A DNA stretch of 54,676 bases from CAZVRZ01 sp964629965 (lineage in GTDB: Bacteria; Chloroflexota; Anaerolineae; Anaerolineales; UBA4823): contig CAZVRZ010000014.1 in NCBI GenBank assembly GCA_964629965.1, positions 1-54,676 of the forward strand, given 5' to 3'. This document shows positions 26,038-37,547 of the stretch, piece after piece (within the stretch, counting starts at the first letter, position 1; each line of letters opens with the position of its first letter). Below the pieces are notes generated by a model. The model did not search any database, was not told the origin of the DNA, and saw nothing but the letters and a program-made list of their open reading frames with translations. Position numbers and translations under genes: made by a program.

Positions 26038-26092
26038 ACAGAGCATGCTCATCTTTTCAGGCCAGCCCACAACGATGGGTTTTAACAGGTAA

Positions 26093-27121
26093 TTACGAGA
26101 TCAGCATTGCGTCGCCAAAGGAATAGAAGCGATAGCCTTCTTGGATCGCTGTGCGGTAAGCTTGCAAAGTGGACTCGCGCCCGGCAAAAGCACTCACCAA
26201 CATGATGAGGGTAGAACGCGGCAGGTGAAAATTGGTGATCATGGCATCCACCAGGCGAAACGAATATCCCGGCAGGATATAAAGGCTGGTTGCACCCTCG
26301 TAAGGTAGCAAATCCCCACTCTGCATGGCAGATTCGAGCGTTCGTACGCTGGTAGTGCCGACCGCTATCACGCGCCCTCCCAGGCAGCGGGCGCGATGAA
26401 TGGCTGCCACGGTCTCCACCGGCACCTGGCACCACTCGCTGTGAATCTGATGCTCCTGCGGTGTTTCTTCGGTAACCGGAGCAAAGGTATCCAGACCTAC
26501 ATGCAGGGTCACATTCGCAAAGGCAACGCCCTGCGACTGGAGTGCGCTCATCAGTTGAGGGGTAAAATGCAGGCCGGCGGTGGGAGCGGCTGCCGAGCCC
26601 GGCCGGCGGGCATAGACGGTCTGGTAACGCTCAGGGTCTGCCAAAGGGGTATGGATATAAGGTGGCAAGGGCACGTGCCCGGCGCTGGTCAGAAGATCAT
26701 CGATCGGGCGCTCAAAGCGCAACCTGCGGCGTGCGCCGCTCAATACCTGGACAATCTCGGCCTGCAAATCAATCTCGGGAACATTCTCCAACTGGATACG
26801 GCGCCCTTCTTTCAATCCTTTGCCGCCGACCAACGCTTCCCAGGTAAGATCGTCTTCGCGCTGCAGCAGCAGAACTTCCACCCTTCCGCCCCCCGGCAGC
26901 TTGCGCGCATATAAACGGGCCGGAATGACCCGCGTTTGGTTCAATACCAGGATATCCCCCGGGCGCAAGTAGCGTCCCAAATCACGGAAATACGCATGCT
27001 CAAGCGATTGCCCCCGGCGATCCATCACCAGCAGACGAGAAGAATCGCGCGGCTCAAGGGGAGTCTGGGCAATGCGCTCCTGAGGCAGATCGTAATCAAA
27101 ATCGGCAGTTGTCAGGCTCAC
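26093..27121 (-). CDS. queA: S-adenosylmethionine:tRNA ribosyltransferase-isomerase
   Basis: A 342-residue enzyme of queuosine synthesis that transfers the ribosyl part of SAM to 7-aminomethyl-7-deazaguanine in tRNA. Motifs include FDYDLPQERIAQTPLEPRDSSRL near the start (shown in part), FRDLGRYLRPGDILVLN, the GSAAAPTAGLHF segment, and the C-terminal NFHLPRSTLIMLVSAFAG. GTG start. It is the last gene of the ruvB-DUF2905-queA cluster, an arrangement found in several phyla. Confidence 0.96.
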   Translation of the reverse strand: MSLTTADFDYDLPQERIAQTPLEPRDSSRLLVMDRRGQSLEHAYFRDLGRYLRPGDILVLNQTRVIPARLYARKLPGGGRVEVLLLQREDDLTWEALVGGKGLKEGRRIQLENVPEIDLQAEIVQVLSGARRRLRFERPIDDLLTSAGHVPLPPYIHTPLADPERYQTVYARRPGSAAAPTAGLHFTPQLMSALQSQGVAFANVTLHVGLDTFAPVTEETPQEHQIHSEWCQVPVETVAAIHRARCLGGRVIAVGTTSVRTLESAMQSGDLLPYEGATSLYILPGYSFRLVDAMITNFHLPRSTLIMLVSAFAGRESTLQAYRTAIQEGYRFYSFGDAMLIS

Positions 27122-27124
27122 AGG

Positions 27125-27355
27125 TTATTTTCGCCCCAGCAAACGCAGTAACACGTTCACAATCAAGGTCAAGATGACCGAAAGCAGCAGGCAGGTGGCC
27201 AGGGGAATATGCAGGCTAAAATTTTCTCTCTGGATGTAAATATCGCCCGGCAGGCGTCCCAGGGGCAGATTGAAACGCATCAGGAACAGAACTACCAGGC
27301 CAGCGACCAGCAAGATCGCCCCCGCCAAGATCAATGCTCGCCCAACACTGGCCAT
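27125..27355 (-). CDS. DUF2905 small membrane protein
   Basis: A 76-residue protein with two hydrophobic helices (about residues 5-24 and 46-68) around a conserved centre LPLGRLPGDIYIQRENFS, the DUF2905 signature. Its function is unknown; the family is repeatedly next to ruvB. I start it at ATG 27355, two bases after the ruvB stop; a TTG at 27361 overlapping the ruvB stop would add two residues. Confidence 0.85.
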   Translation of the reverse strand: MASVGRALILAGAILLVAGLVVLFLMRFNLPLGRLPGDIYIQRENFSLHIPLATCLLLSVILTLIVNVLLRLLGRK

Positions 27356-27357
27356 CT

Positions 27358-28386
27358 TCAAAACAAGTGCGGCTGCTCGCCGTTAGCAGGAACAGGAATA
27401 TGCAGATGCTCGTAAGCAGACTGCGTGGCCACCCGACCTTGAGAAGTGCGTTCGAGGAAGCCTAATTGGAGCAGGTAAGGCTCGACCACATCCATAATCG
27501 TATCCGGTTCCTCGCTAATCGAGGCGGCGATGGTAGATAAGCCCACCGGTCCACCGCGATACTTTTCAATGATGGTCAGGAGCACCCGGCGGTCAATATC
27601 GTCCAGGCCCAGAGGATCAACATTGAGCAGGTCTAGAGCTAACTGAGCCACCGGCAGAGTGATCTTGCCTTCGGCGCGCACCTGAGCATAGTCGCGCACC
27701 CGCCGCAGCAAGCGCAAAGCCACGCGCGGCGTGCCGCGCCCGCGGTGGGCAATCTCATCCAAGCCTTGTTCATCGGCATTTACACCCAGCACATTGGCAG
27801 CCCGCTGAACGATGGTGAGCATGGCCTGTTGATCGTAGTAATCCAGGCGATACACGGCGCCAAAACGGGCCCGCAGCGGGGCAGTGACCAACGCCAGGCG
27901 GGTGGTTGCACCGACCACGGTGAAGCGCGGCAATTTCAGACGGATGGAGCGCGCCGAGGGACCTTTGCCGATGATGATATCCAGTGCAAAGTCTTCCATG
28001 GCCGGGTAAAGCACTTCCTCAATCGCTCGCCCGAGGCGGTGGACTTCGTCGATGAAGAGCACATCGCCGGCGCGCAGATTGGTCAGTAAAGCGGCCAGAT
28101 CGCCGGCGCGTTCGATGGCCGGACCGGAGGTGATCTTAATATTGACGCCCATTTCGTTCGCCAGGATGTGGGCCAGGGTGGTCTTTCCCAAGCCAGGCGG
28201 GCCGTAAAACAAGACATGATCCAGCGGGTCGTTGCGCTGACGGGCAGCGGCAATGAGGATCGCCAGGTTCTCCTTGACGCGCTGCTGCCCGATCAGGTCG
28301 GCCAGCATGCGTGGGCGCAGAGCAGGGTCCAGGCGATCGTCCGGTTGGGAGACGGGATCGATGATTCGTTTTGGGGCTTCATCCAT
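27358..28386 (-). CDS. ruvB: Holliday junction branch migration helicase RuvB
   Basis: A 342-residue AAA+ motor that drives branch migration with RuvA. It has Walker A GPPGLGKT (62-69), Walker B LFIDEVH, the GATTR sensor region, the family segment AMEDFALDIIIGKGPSARS, and the C-terminal winged helix. The start is at the family position and has no Shine-Dalgarno; TATAAT (complement of 28394-28399) lies seven bases before it, consistent with a leaderless transcript. ruvA and ruvC are not in the window. Confidence 0.97.
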   Translation of the reverse strand: MDEAPKRIIDPVSQPDDRLDPALRPRMLADLIGQQRVKENLAILIAAARQRNDPLDHVLFYGPPGLGKTTLAHILANEMGVNIKITSGPAIERAGDLAALLTNLRAGDVLFIDEVHRLGRAIEEVLYPAMEDFALDIIIGKGPSARSIRLKLPRFTVVGATTRLALVTAPLRARFGAVYRLDYYDQQAMLTIVQRAANVLGVNADEQGLDEIAHRGRGTPRVALRLLRRVRDYAQVRAEGKITLPVAQLALDLLNVDPLGLDDIDRRVLLTIIEKYRGGPVGLSTIAASISEEPDTIMDVVEPYLLQLGFLERTSQGRVATQSAYEHLHIPVPANGEQPHLF

Positions 28387-28393
28387 GTTCGTG

Positions 28394-28399
28394 ATTATA
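28394..28399 (-). promoter_or_regulatory. -10 element of ruvB, possibly leaderless
   Basis: On the minus strand TATAAT lies seven bases before the ruvB ATG. No good -35 is visible at 16-18 bases. There is no GAAC-N4-GTTC site here, so no evidence of the SOS-type operator seen at 5952. Confidence 0.45.
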
Positions 28400-28503
28400 A
28401 CCTATTCTTCGATGCAGCCAGGAGATGGCTTCGGCAGGAAAGCACCACCTCGCCATGATATTTTGTACTCCGCGAGTGTTATACAAAAAATAATAAACCG
28501 GGC

Positions 28504-28509
28504 TATAAT
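28504..28509 (+). promoter_or_regulatory. -10 element of upp
   Basis: TATAAT in an AT-rich region 69 bases before the upp start. The best -35 candidate (TTATAC at 28479-28484) is 19 bases away, so the promoter is only tentative. Confidence 0.35.
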
Positions 28510-28577
28510 AGCATCATCCAAATCAGCAATAAAAAATTCTTTGTGTGTCATTTCACATCTATTCGGAGAGCCTGAGA

Positions 28578-29204
28578 ATGTCGAACGTATTCCCTTCTGC
28601 CCACCCGCTGGTCGCGCATAAACTGAGATTGCTGCGAAGCAAAGACACTGAACCAAAGAAATTCCGCGAGCTGGTGCGCGAGATCGCCGCACTGCTGGCT
28701 TACGAGGCCACTGCCGATCTGCAGCTCATTCCATCGCCGGTTGATACGCCGTTGGAGGCTATGATCGGCCAGGAGTTGCAAGAAAAGATCGGACTGGTTC
28801 CCATTTTACGAGCCGGGCTTGGCATGGTGGAAGGCATTTGGGATCTGATGCCCTCTGCGGAAGTATGGCACATCGGCCTGTACCGCGACGAACATACCCT
28901 AAAACCGGTGCAGTATTACAACAAGCTGCCCATTGAGCCGACCGTCTCTGTGTGCTTGATCGTAGATCCCATGCTGGCGACAGGCGGATCGGCGACTGCC
29001 ACGGTGGATATCTTAAAAAACTGGGGAGTTAAGAAGATCAAGTTCGTCGGCCTGATCGGCGCTCCCGAGGGTATTGCCCTGATGCAGAAAAACCACCCTG
29101 ATGTGCCCATTTACCTGGCAGCGATCGACCGCGTCTTGAATGAGCGCGGGTATATCTTGCCGGGATTGGGCGATGCGGGCGACCGCCAGTTTGGCACCGG
29201 GTAA
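28578..29204 (+). CDS. upp: Uracil phosphoribosyltransferase
   Basis: A 208-residue enzyme that makes UMP from uracil and PRPP. It shows the N-terminal HPLVAHKLRLLRS, the LRAGLGMVEGIWDLMPSAEV segment, the PRPP-binding loop DPMLATGGSATAT, and the C-terminal uracil-site GYILPGLGDAGDRQFGT. I chose ATG 28578, where the family sequence begins and GGAGAG lies upstream. It can reclaim uracil from PsuG and Pdp. Confidence 0.97.
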   Translation: MSNVFPSAHPLVAHKLRLLRSKDTEPKKFRELVREIAALLAYEATADLQLIPSPVDTPLEAMIGQELQEKIGLVPILRAGLGMVEGIWDLMPSAEVWHIGLYRDEHTLKPVQYYNKLPIEPTVSVCLIVDPMLATGGSATATVDILKNWGVKKIKFVGLIGAPEGIALMQKNHPDVPIYLAAIDRVLNERGYILPGLGDAGDRQFGTG

Positions 29205-29252
29205 CCAAGACAGATAGAGGATACTTGGCAGCACATTTGTAACTACTGGCAC

Positions 29253-29282
29253 TTGCCAAAATAAGGCTGCCTGGCTTAAAAT
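29253..29282 (+). promoter_or_regulatory. Promoter of the Ser/Thr kinase gene
   Basis: TTGCCA (29253-29258), an 18-base spacer and TAAAAT (29277-29282), 51 bases before the kinase start, in AT-rich DNA. Confidence 0.45.
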
Positions 29283-29333
29283 GGATTATCATTATCAATT
29301 ATCTTAAGAAAACGCCAGAGAAGAATATCATTT

Positions 29334-31604
29334 ATGCCCGATAAATTTGGCCGTTACGAGATCAAGAAAGAAATCGGTCGCGGGGGGATGGCAACCGTCT
29401 TTCATGCTTATGACCCGCGTTTTGAACGCGACGTTGCCATTAAGGTCTTGCCGAAAGAATTCATGCACGATCCCCAGTTCCGGGCACGCTTTGAACGCGA
29501 GGCTAAGATGATCGCGCTGCTGGAACACCCGGCTATCGTGCCGGTGTATGATTTTGGTGACGAAGAAGGCCAGCCTTATATTGTTATGCGCTACATGTCG
29601 GGCGGTTCTCTCTCTGAAAAGATCAAGGAAAGCGGCGCATTACCGGCGAGCGAGGTGGTTCAGTTTTTTAGCCGCCTGGCGCCGGCTCTGGATGCGGCAC
29701 ACGCCAAGAGCATCACTCACCGCGACCTAAAACCTGGCAATATTCTCTACGATCAATATGGCAATGCCTTTCTTTCCGACTTCGGCATCGCTCGCCTGGC
29801 ACAAACCAGCGGTGTAACCCTGACGGGTGGCAATATCCTGGGGACGCCCGCTTATATGAGCCCCGAACAGGTACAGGGTGACCGGGAACTGGATGGACGC
29901 AGCGACATTTATGCCATGGGCGTGATCCTGTTCCAACTATTGACTGGCCAGGCGCCTTACCAGGCAGATACCCCTGCCCGGGTGATGATGATGCACATCC
30001 TTGAGCCTGTGCCGCACATCTTGAAAGCAAAGAGCGATCTGCCGCCGGCTATTCAGAACATTATAAACCAAGCCATGGCGAAGGAGCCAAACGACCGCTT
30101 CGCCACAGCCGGCGAGATGGCTGCTGCCCTCGAATCCATCTTCGCATCGGGCACCCAACCCAATCGTCCGCCTATCGCCGAGGCCGATAAGACATTTATA
30201 TCTTCACAGCTCAAAACCCAGATTGGCCCACCACCGATCACACCGCCGCCAAGCACTTCACCCTACCACCCGGCAGTTGATCGAACGCCCACCCCAGCGC
30301 CTGCTATGGCTGCACCGGCTGCCCGGCGCGGCTTCCCGATCTGGGCATTGGTGATCGGCGGGCTGGCAGTCCTGGGATTGTTGGCTGCAACCGGTTTTGG
30401 CATTTATATGCTGGCGCGCCAGTCTGCAGTAGCCAAGCTGTCCACGCCTACGTGGACTTTGACCCAGCCGGCCCATCAAGAAACCACAGCGGCGCCTTCC
30501 GCAACCTTCACGCTGCCACCCCCCACCGACACAATGGCGCCACCCACCCATACACAGGCAGTGGCTATGCCGATCGATACCGACACACCGACTCCGACCA
30601 TCACCTTTACCCTGGAGCCGTCTGCCACCAACCCACCGACGAATACGCCCACACCTGAGGCCGTGGTGATCGGAGGGGCAGATAAGATCGCCTTTATCCG
30701 CAGCAATGATGTCTACATAATGAACGTAGACGGCACCGACCTGCAGCGGATTACCGATGATGAAACCGAGAAAAACCGGTTGGCTTGGCTGCCGGATGGA
30801 AGCGGCTTGATTTATATTACCGGAAAATGCGTGAAAACCGTACAAATTACAGACGGACGGATGGATATCATTGCCTGTTTCGAAAATGCATCTTACCTGG
30901 ATGCATTCGAAATATCGCCGGACGGCAGCCAGGTTGCCATCAGCATCAGCCATGTTCTCTTGGTGGTGCCTTATGATATTGAAAAGCTCAAAGAGGCCCG
31001 TGGCATCGACGACCTGGCACAAATTGGCACCTGCAGTTCGCTTGCGCCTTTCGATGACGAGTTGATCCGTTCCGTGCGATGGGCCAAGGATAGCAAGACA
31101 CTGGCATTCGTGTTTGCTGCTCCGGTAGATGGGGTGCGCAAAGACATGGTGCGCGTGGTCGATGTTGCTACCTGTTATAGCGATCGCCCGAAGCACATGG
31201 GCGTTGATTTTCCAAGCAATTGGTTCTCCATGAGCGGATATGAGGGTGATCCACATATCAGGAACTTCAACTGGGATGGCGAAAACCTGTTCGCACTGGT
31301 TGGCACTTTGCGCAACGGCGGTTTTGGCGATCTGTACGTATTCCACATGGATCTGTACCGGGCCGATCTACGACTGAATCCCATTGATGGAAAATGCTGC
31401 TATCGCGACCCCAATTGGAGCCCAGACGGTCGATTTTTGTTGTTTGCCTACCAGGAACTCTCCGATACAAACAAGATTGACTTATATTATCTGCAGTATG
31501 GTACGATGGGCACCGGTGTCAAATACCAGCCTCTGCCCCTGCCAGATGATTTCTTCACCAACCGCTCAGAGAGCCCACAGCCAGTTGCTCGTCCGGCTAA
31601 ATAG
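29334..31604 (+). CDS. Receptor-like Ser/Thr protein kinase with C-terminal beta-propeller
   Basis: A 756-residue PknB-like kinase. The kinase domain covers residues 8 to ~270, with the GRGGMA loop, K37, the catalytic HRDLKPGN (D131) and D149-F150-G151. A Pro/Thr-rich juxtamembrane part follows, then one membrane helix (about 333-362), an extracellular Thr/Pro linker to ~450, and a sensor region. The sensor has TolB-like propeller repeats (NVDGTDLQRIT, SPDGSQVAIS, WSPDGRFLLF). PASTA repeats, usual in cell-wall-sensing kinases, are absent. It probably senses an external ligand and phosphorylates cytoplasmic proteins. No cognate phosphatase is adjacent. Confidence 0.92.
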   Translation: MPDKFGRYEIKKEIGRGGMATVFHAYDPRFERDVAIKVLPKEFMHDPQFRARFEREAKMIALLEHPAIVPVYDFGDEEGQPYIVMRYMSGGSLSEKIKESGALPASEVVQFFSRLAPALDAAHAKSITHRDLKPGNILYDQYGNAFLSDFGIARLAQTSGVTLTGGNILGTPAYMSPEQVQGDRELDGRSDIYAMGVILFQLLTGQAPYQADTPARVMMMHILEPVPHILKAKSDLPPAIQNIINQAMAKEPNDRFATAGEMAAALESIFASGTQPNRPPIAEADKTFISSQLKTQIGPPPITPPPSTSPYHPAVDRTPTPAPAMAAPAARRGFPIWALVIGGLAVLGLLAATGFGIYMLARQSAVAKLSTPTWTLTQPAHQETTAAPSATFTLPPPTDTMAPPTHTQAVAMPIDTDTPTPTITFTLEPSATNPPTNTPTPEAVVIGGADKIAFIRSNDVYIMNVDGTDLQRITDDETEKNRLAWLPDGSGLIYITGKCVKTVQITDGRMDIIACFENASYLDAFEISPDGSQVAISISHVLLVVPYDIEKLKEARGIDDLAQIGTCSSLAPFDDELIRSVRWAKDSKTLAFVFAAPVDGVRKDMVRVVDVATCYSDRPKHMGVDFPSNWFSMSGYEGDPHIRNFNWDGENLFALVGTLRNGGFGDLYVFHMDLYRADLRLNPIDGKCCYRDPNWSPDGRFLLFAYQELSDTNKIDLYYLQYGTMGTGVKYQPLPLPDDFFTNRSESPQPVARPAK

Positions 31605-31631
31605 TGTCCAATCGGTTCGAGGAAAAATCAG

Positions 31632-32330
31632 TTATCTGGGTTGGGTGTAGGGGCCAAAGTGTGGCAAACAGTCGGCTGAGACGCGCCGCAAGCGCTCGCT
31701 GGCAGGGCTGAGCAAGTAATAACCACCGTTACGGTGCAAGATGGGAATGCGGCGCCGACACTGGGCAAATACCTGGCGCATCTGATCTGAGCGAATGGCG
31801 TAACTTTCCAGTTCTTCGATTTGGTTGGCAAACAATCTTTCAAAGAAACTCATAAATTCCTGGCGGTAATCCTGCGTTACCTGCTCCAGGTGACTGATCG
31901 CCCAGCAAACACTTTCGTATTCCCACTCGTAGGTGAAGCCAAGGAAGCAAAGATCTGAGGTGATGTAAGGGAAGAAGGGGAACTGCCGGCAACTCAGAGC
32001 CCGGTATTGGCGTTGGCATTGCCTGGCTCCCTGGCAAGCCAGCAACAGCATATTTGAGGGAGTCTCTACCAACAATTCTTCTGGCTGCTCAGGGTGAGTT
32101 AAGCACTCATCACCGCGCCAAACATGCCACAGGTCAGTATGTTGACGCAGGTACGCCCACTCTTGGTGGTATACTGCCGGCACTGCATGACAGATGTCAC
32201 AGCAAAAAGGGATGTTCTGTGGATTGTGCGGGGCACACAACACGCCGCAATCTAATGGAAATATCGGCGAATTAAAATCGTCATACCACTGGCGAATGTT
32301 GTTAAAAGGGAATCCACCTGAGTCAAACAT
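31632..32330 (-). CDS. Cys-rich protein, possible metal-binding (YkgJ-like)
   Basis: A 232-residue cytosolic protein with many Cys and His in the first half (DCGVLCAPHNPQ, FCCDICHAVP, LACQGARQCQRQYRALSC), suggesting a bound metal or Fe-S cluster, as in YkgJ-like proteins. The aromatic-rich centre (SDLCFLGFTYEWEYES) and the helical end have no known motif. I chose ATG 32330 with AAGGG just upstream; a TTG at 32369 lacks a site. The divergent neighbour is an AlkZ-like protein. Its role is unknown. Confidence 0.65.
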   Translation of the reverse strand: MFDSGGFPFNNIRQWYDDFNSPIFPLDCGVLCAPHNPQNIPFCCDICHAVPAVYHQEWAYLRQHTDLWHVWRGDECLTHPEQPEELLVETPSNMLLLACQGARQCQRQYRALSCRQFPFFPYITSDLCFLGFTYEWEYESVCWAISHLEQVTQDYRQEFMSFFERLFANQIEELESYAIRSDQMRQVFAQCRRRIPILHRNGGYYLLSPASERLRRVSADCLPHFGPYTQPR

Positions 32331-32381
32331 CTTACCCTTTATTTTACCGGGAAAATCATTATATACCAATCATCCATTGGT

Positions 32382-32387
32382 TATAAT
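32382..32387 (+). promoter_or_regulatory. -10 element, possibly leaderless gene start
   Basis: TATAAT lies six bases before the ATG of the AlkZ-like gene, which has no Shine-Dalgarno sequence. The -35 is not recognisable. Confidence 0.45.
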
Positions 32388-32393
32388 TATGGC

Positions 32394-33263
32394 ATGATCA
32401 CCATTCCAACCGAAGCACTGACAGCCTACCGGCTCAAAACCTACCGTTTACTTTCTGGCAACCGCGTGACATCTAAAGAAGAAGCCATCGAGTTCGTCAA
32501 CCAACGCGGTTTTGTCTTCTTTTGGCCTATCCAGAACATTGAAATGCCCAGCCTGTGGACGGCGGTGGCAGGCAAGCGGCCCGTGGCCGATGCGCACGAT
32601 GATCCCGGACACATCACCTGGGGATGGAAAGACTCGCTGCTCGGCCAGCGCGCCTGGTATTACGCCAAGGTGCTGCGCCAGCGTGCCACAATCATCTCTT
32701 GGGAACTGGCGCCTTTCTTTTATGCCCTATCTGAAAATTATGGCTCGCCCGAGGAAGATTACCTGACTCTGTACAAGCAGGGACGCCTGACCCTGGAAGC
32801 CCGCCAGATATTCGAGGCGCTACTGCAAAACGGGCCAATCGACACGATTGCACTGCGCAAGGCAGCCCACCTGACAAGCAAGGATAGCAACTCGCGATTT
32901 AGCCGCGCCCTGACCGATCTACAGGTTGATTTTAAGATTACGCCCACCGGTGTCGCCCAGGTTGGTGCCTGGAATTATGCCTTCATTTACGCGGTGACGG
33001 CGCTGCACTATCCCAACCTATCTGAACAAGCACGTTTTATTGGTGAGGAAACTGCCCGTCAAAAGCTCATCGAGTGGTATCTACGCTCGGTAGGAGCGGC
33101 AAGGCTGCGGGATATAACCAAGCTTTTTGGCTGGCAGCCTGTTCAAGTACAGAATGCGTTGAACAAGCTAGCGACGAGCGGCAAGGTGGAGACAGAAGGT
33201 TCCATCGAAGGGCTGCCAGGTGAATGGTTCCTGACCAGTGCCTTCTTAAGTGTAAATAAATAG
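32394..33263 (+). CDS. AlkZ/YcaQ-like winged-helix protein
   Basis: A 289-residue protein that looks like the HTH_42/YcaQ superfamily of DNA crosslink glycosylases. It has three winged-helix-like segments, the central one around GPIDTIALRKAAHL with LTDLQVDFKI, and a last one (RDITKLFGWQPVQVQNALNKL). The catalytic Q-x-Q/D motif of AlkZ was not found where I looked, so activity is uncertain. It is more likely an AlkZ-related protein of unknown substrate than a classical regulator. A short-chain dehydrogenase gene follows in the same direction. Confidence 0.6.
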   Translation: MITIPTEALTAYRLKTYRLLSGNRVTSKEEAIEFVNQRGFVFFWPIQNIEMPSLWTAVAGKRPVADAHDDPGHITWGWKDSLLGQRAWYYAKVLRQRATIISWELAPFFYALSENYGSPEEDYLTLYKQGRLTLEARQIFEALLQNGPIDTIALRKAAHLTSKDSNSRFSRALTDLQVDFKITPTGVAQVGAWNYAFIYAVTALHYPNLSEQARFIGEETARQKLIEWYLRSVGAARLRDITKLFGWQPVQVQNALNKLATSGKVETEGSIEGLPGEWFLTSAFLSVNK

Positions 33264-33297
33264 TCCAGTGACGTTTCACAAGCGGAGTTGATATTCT

Positions 33298-34086
33298 ATG
33301 AGCAATGTAAATTCACGTACTGCTCTGATCACCGGCGCATCCAGTGGGATCGGCGCTGAGTTTGCCCGGCAGCTAGCCGGCCAGGGTTACAACCTGGTGT
33401 TGACCGCCCGGCGCCTGGACAGGCTCCAATCGCTGGCGCAAGAGCTGGCGCACGCTCACCATATCACGGTGGAAGTATTGGTAGCCGACCTGGCTGATGA
33501 GGCGGGCATCCAGGCTGTGGAAACAAAAATCCGCACCCTGGCAGACCTGGATATCCTGGTCAACAATGCCGGTTTTGGCGTCAAAGGATTGTTCTATAAC
33601 GGATCGATCGAAAAACACCTGGCTATGATCCAGGTACACATCATAGCAAGCGTACGCCTGACCCGCCAGGCTTTACCGGGGATGATCGAACGCGACCATG
33701 GCGGAATCATTAACCTGGCATCCGTGGCAGCATTCACGCCTGCACCTGGTGCCACCTACGGCTCAACCAAGGCCTACCTGGTAGCTTTCTCCAAAGGCTT
33801 GCAAATGGAACTAAACGGCAGTGATGTGAACGTCCAGGCGCTGTGCCCTGGCTTCACTTATACAGAATTTCACGATGTGGATGAAATGGACAGCTTCAAA
33901 CGGTCATCCATCCCGCGCTTTTTGTGGCTTTCAGCGCCACAGGTTGTTTCCACATCACTACGTGATCTGCGGCGCGGCCGGGTGGTGTGCGTGCCCGGCT
34001 GGCAGTATAAGATCATCAGCAGCCTGGCACAGTTGGTTTCCTATCCTCTGATCGCCTTTGGCTATAGATTATTGCGCAAACGATAA
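33298..34086 (+). CDS. Short-chain dehydrogenase/reductase
   Basis: A 262-residue classical SDR. It shows the cofactor motif TGASSGIG near residue 12, NNAG, and the catalytic Ser-Tyr-Lys (S in NLASVAAF; YGSTKAY). The Arg after the first strand (LTARRLD) favours NADP. CGGAG precedes the start. The last ~30 residues are hydrophobic (IISSLAQLVSYPLIAFGYRLL), suggesting membrane association as in DltE/YdfG-like relatives. The substrate is unknown. Confidence 0.92.
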   Translation: MSNVNSRTALITGASSGIGAEFARQLAGQGYNLVLTARRLDRLQSLAQELAHAHHITVEVLVADLADEAGIQAVETKIRTLADLDILVNNAGFGVKGLFYNGSIEKHLAMIQVHIIASVRLTRQALPGMIERDHGGIINLASVAAFTPAPGATYGSTKAYLVAFSKGLQMELNGSDVNVQALCPGFTYTEFHDVDEMDSFKRSSIPRFLWLSAPQVVSTSLRDLRRGRVVCVPGWQYKIISSLAQLVSYPLIAFGYRLLRKR

Positions 34087-34234
34087 GGAATGGCATGGCC
34101 CTGTTGTCTGACATTCCAGATCTTTAGGGCTTCTTTTCCGATTCAATAAAGTGTTGTACAATAAATAGTGCTGCGTAGCGGCTCTTCTTACCTGAATCGG
34201 ATGGCAGATTCTCAATCTTGTGGATACAAAATAG

Positions 34235-36400
<2,166 letters not shown>

Positions 36401-36411
36401 GAGCCAAGAAT

Positions 36412-37500
36412 ATGAAATCCTTGTACATCACTTCAGTTGAACGTTACTCTGGCAAAACTGCAACCTGCCTTGCCTTGGGTATGAAATTCAAAGCGGAGGG
36501 GTATAAGGTTGGTTACTTGAAACCTCTCAGTCTTCAACCCTGGCGCACAACAGATCCCGATACCGGAGAAGTGCATATTGCCGATGAGGATGCCGCTTTT
36601 GTCAGGGAAGTGTTGGAACTCGAGGTTCCATCCTGGGAACTCTCCCCGGTCGTGATCACCCCTGAATACCTGTCAAAACACCTGCTGGCCAAGAAAGCAG
36701 TCGACCTGATGGATAAAGTTCAACAGGCGTACGATAAAGCCAGTAAAAATCAGGATATCCTGCTGCTGGAGGGAGGCGGCAGTTTGCGGGAAGGATACGT
36801 GGCTGGATTGCCAACACCCGAGGTAGCTCGTAAGCTTGGCAGCAAAGTGCTGGCGGTGATCAAATATCGCGACGAAGTACGCTTGATGGATGACGCGCTG
36901 ACTTCTCAAGCCCGCCTGGGAGAATCTCTGTGCGGCGTGCTATTGAACCGAGTCACCAGCGAAGCCAGCCGTTTTGTCAACCGCGTCGCCGTGCCATATC
37001 TTGAAAGGTGCGGTATACGCGTGATGGGTGTACTTCCCGAGCGCCATAACCTGGCTGCGCTTTCGGTAGGCGAATTGATCCATCTATTGGATGCCGAAGT
37101 ATTGACCAAGTTCAACCGGCCCAGTATGATGGTTGAAAATTTGACTGTTGGCGCCATGACAGCAGAGGCTGCTCTCAGCCGATTCCGCAGATATCCGAAC
37201 AAAGCTGTGATCACCGGAGGCGATCGCACCGATATCCAACTGGCGGCTTTGGAAACATCGACGGCCTGCCTGATCCTGACTGGCAACCTACGCCCCAGCC
37301 CATTAGTGGTCAAACAAGCCGAGGAATTCGGGGTATCGATCATGCTGGTACGCGCCAACACCATGGAGGCAATCGAGGCTATCGAACGTGTCTATGGTAG
37401 AACTCGCCTGGGTGAAGCTGCCAAGCTGAAGGAATACCAGAAATTAATGGGCGAGCATGTAAATTACACGGCTATTTTTGAAAGCCTTGGATTGAAGTAA
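36412..37500 (+). CDS. BioD-like phosphotransacetylase-family protein with DRTGG domain
   Basis: A 362-residue protein. Residues 1 to ~210 resemble the dethiobiotin-synthetase-like P-loop fold found at the N-terminus of phosphotransacetylases (YSGKTAT near residue 12, LLEGGGSLREG). The second part holds a DRTGG-type domain (VITGGDRTDIQLAALE). The catalytic phosphotransacetylase domain is absent. AGGAG lies 8 bases before the start. Placement after the ADP-forming ligase suggests a regulatory or accessory role in acyl-CoA metabolism, not shown by sequence. Confidence 0.87.
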   Translation: MKSLYITSVERYSGKTATCLALGMKFKAEGYKVGYLKPLSLQPWRTTDPDTGEVHIADEDAAFVREVLELEVPSWELSPVVITPEYLSKHLLAKKAVDLMDKVQQAYDKASKNQDILLLEGGGSLREGYVAGLPTPEVARKLGSKVLAVIKYRDEVRLMDDALTSQARLGESLCGVLLNRVTSEASRFVNRVAVPYLERCGIRVMGVLPERHNLAALSVGELIHLLDAEVLTKFNRPSMMVENLTVGAMTAEAALSRFRRYPNKAVITGGDRTDIQLAALETSTACLILTGNLRPSPLVVKQAEEFGVSIMLVRANTMEAIEAIERVYGRTRLGEAAKLKEYQKLMGEHVNYTAIFESLGLK

Positions 37501-37547
37501 AAACGCACGAGTTCTCTTCCGAACCATTCGCCGGGCGGCGTATCCTG

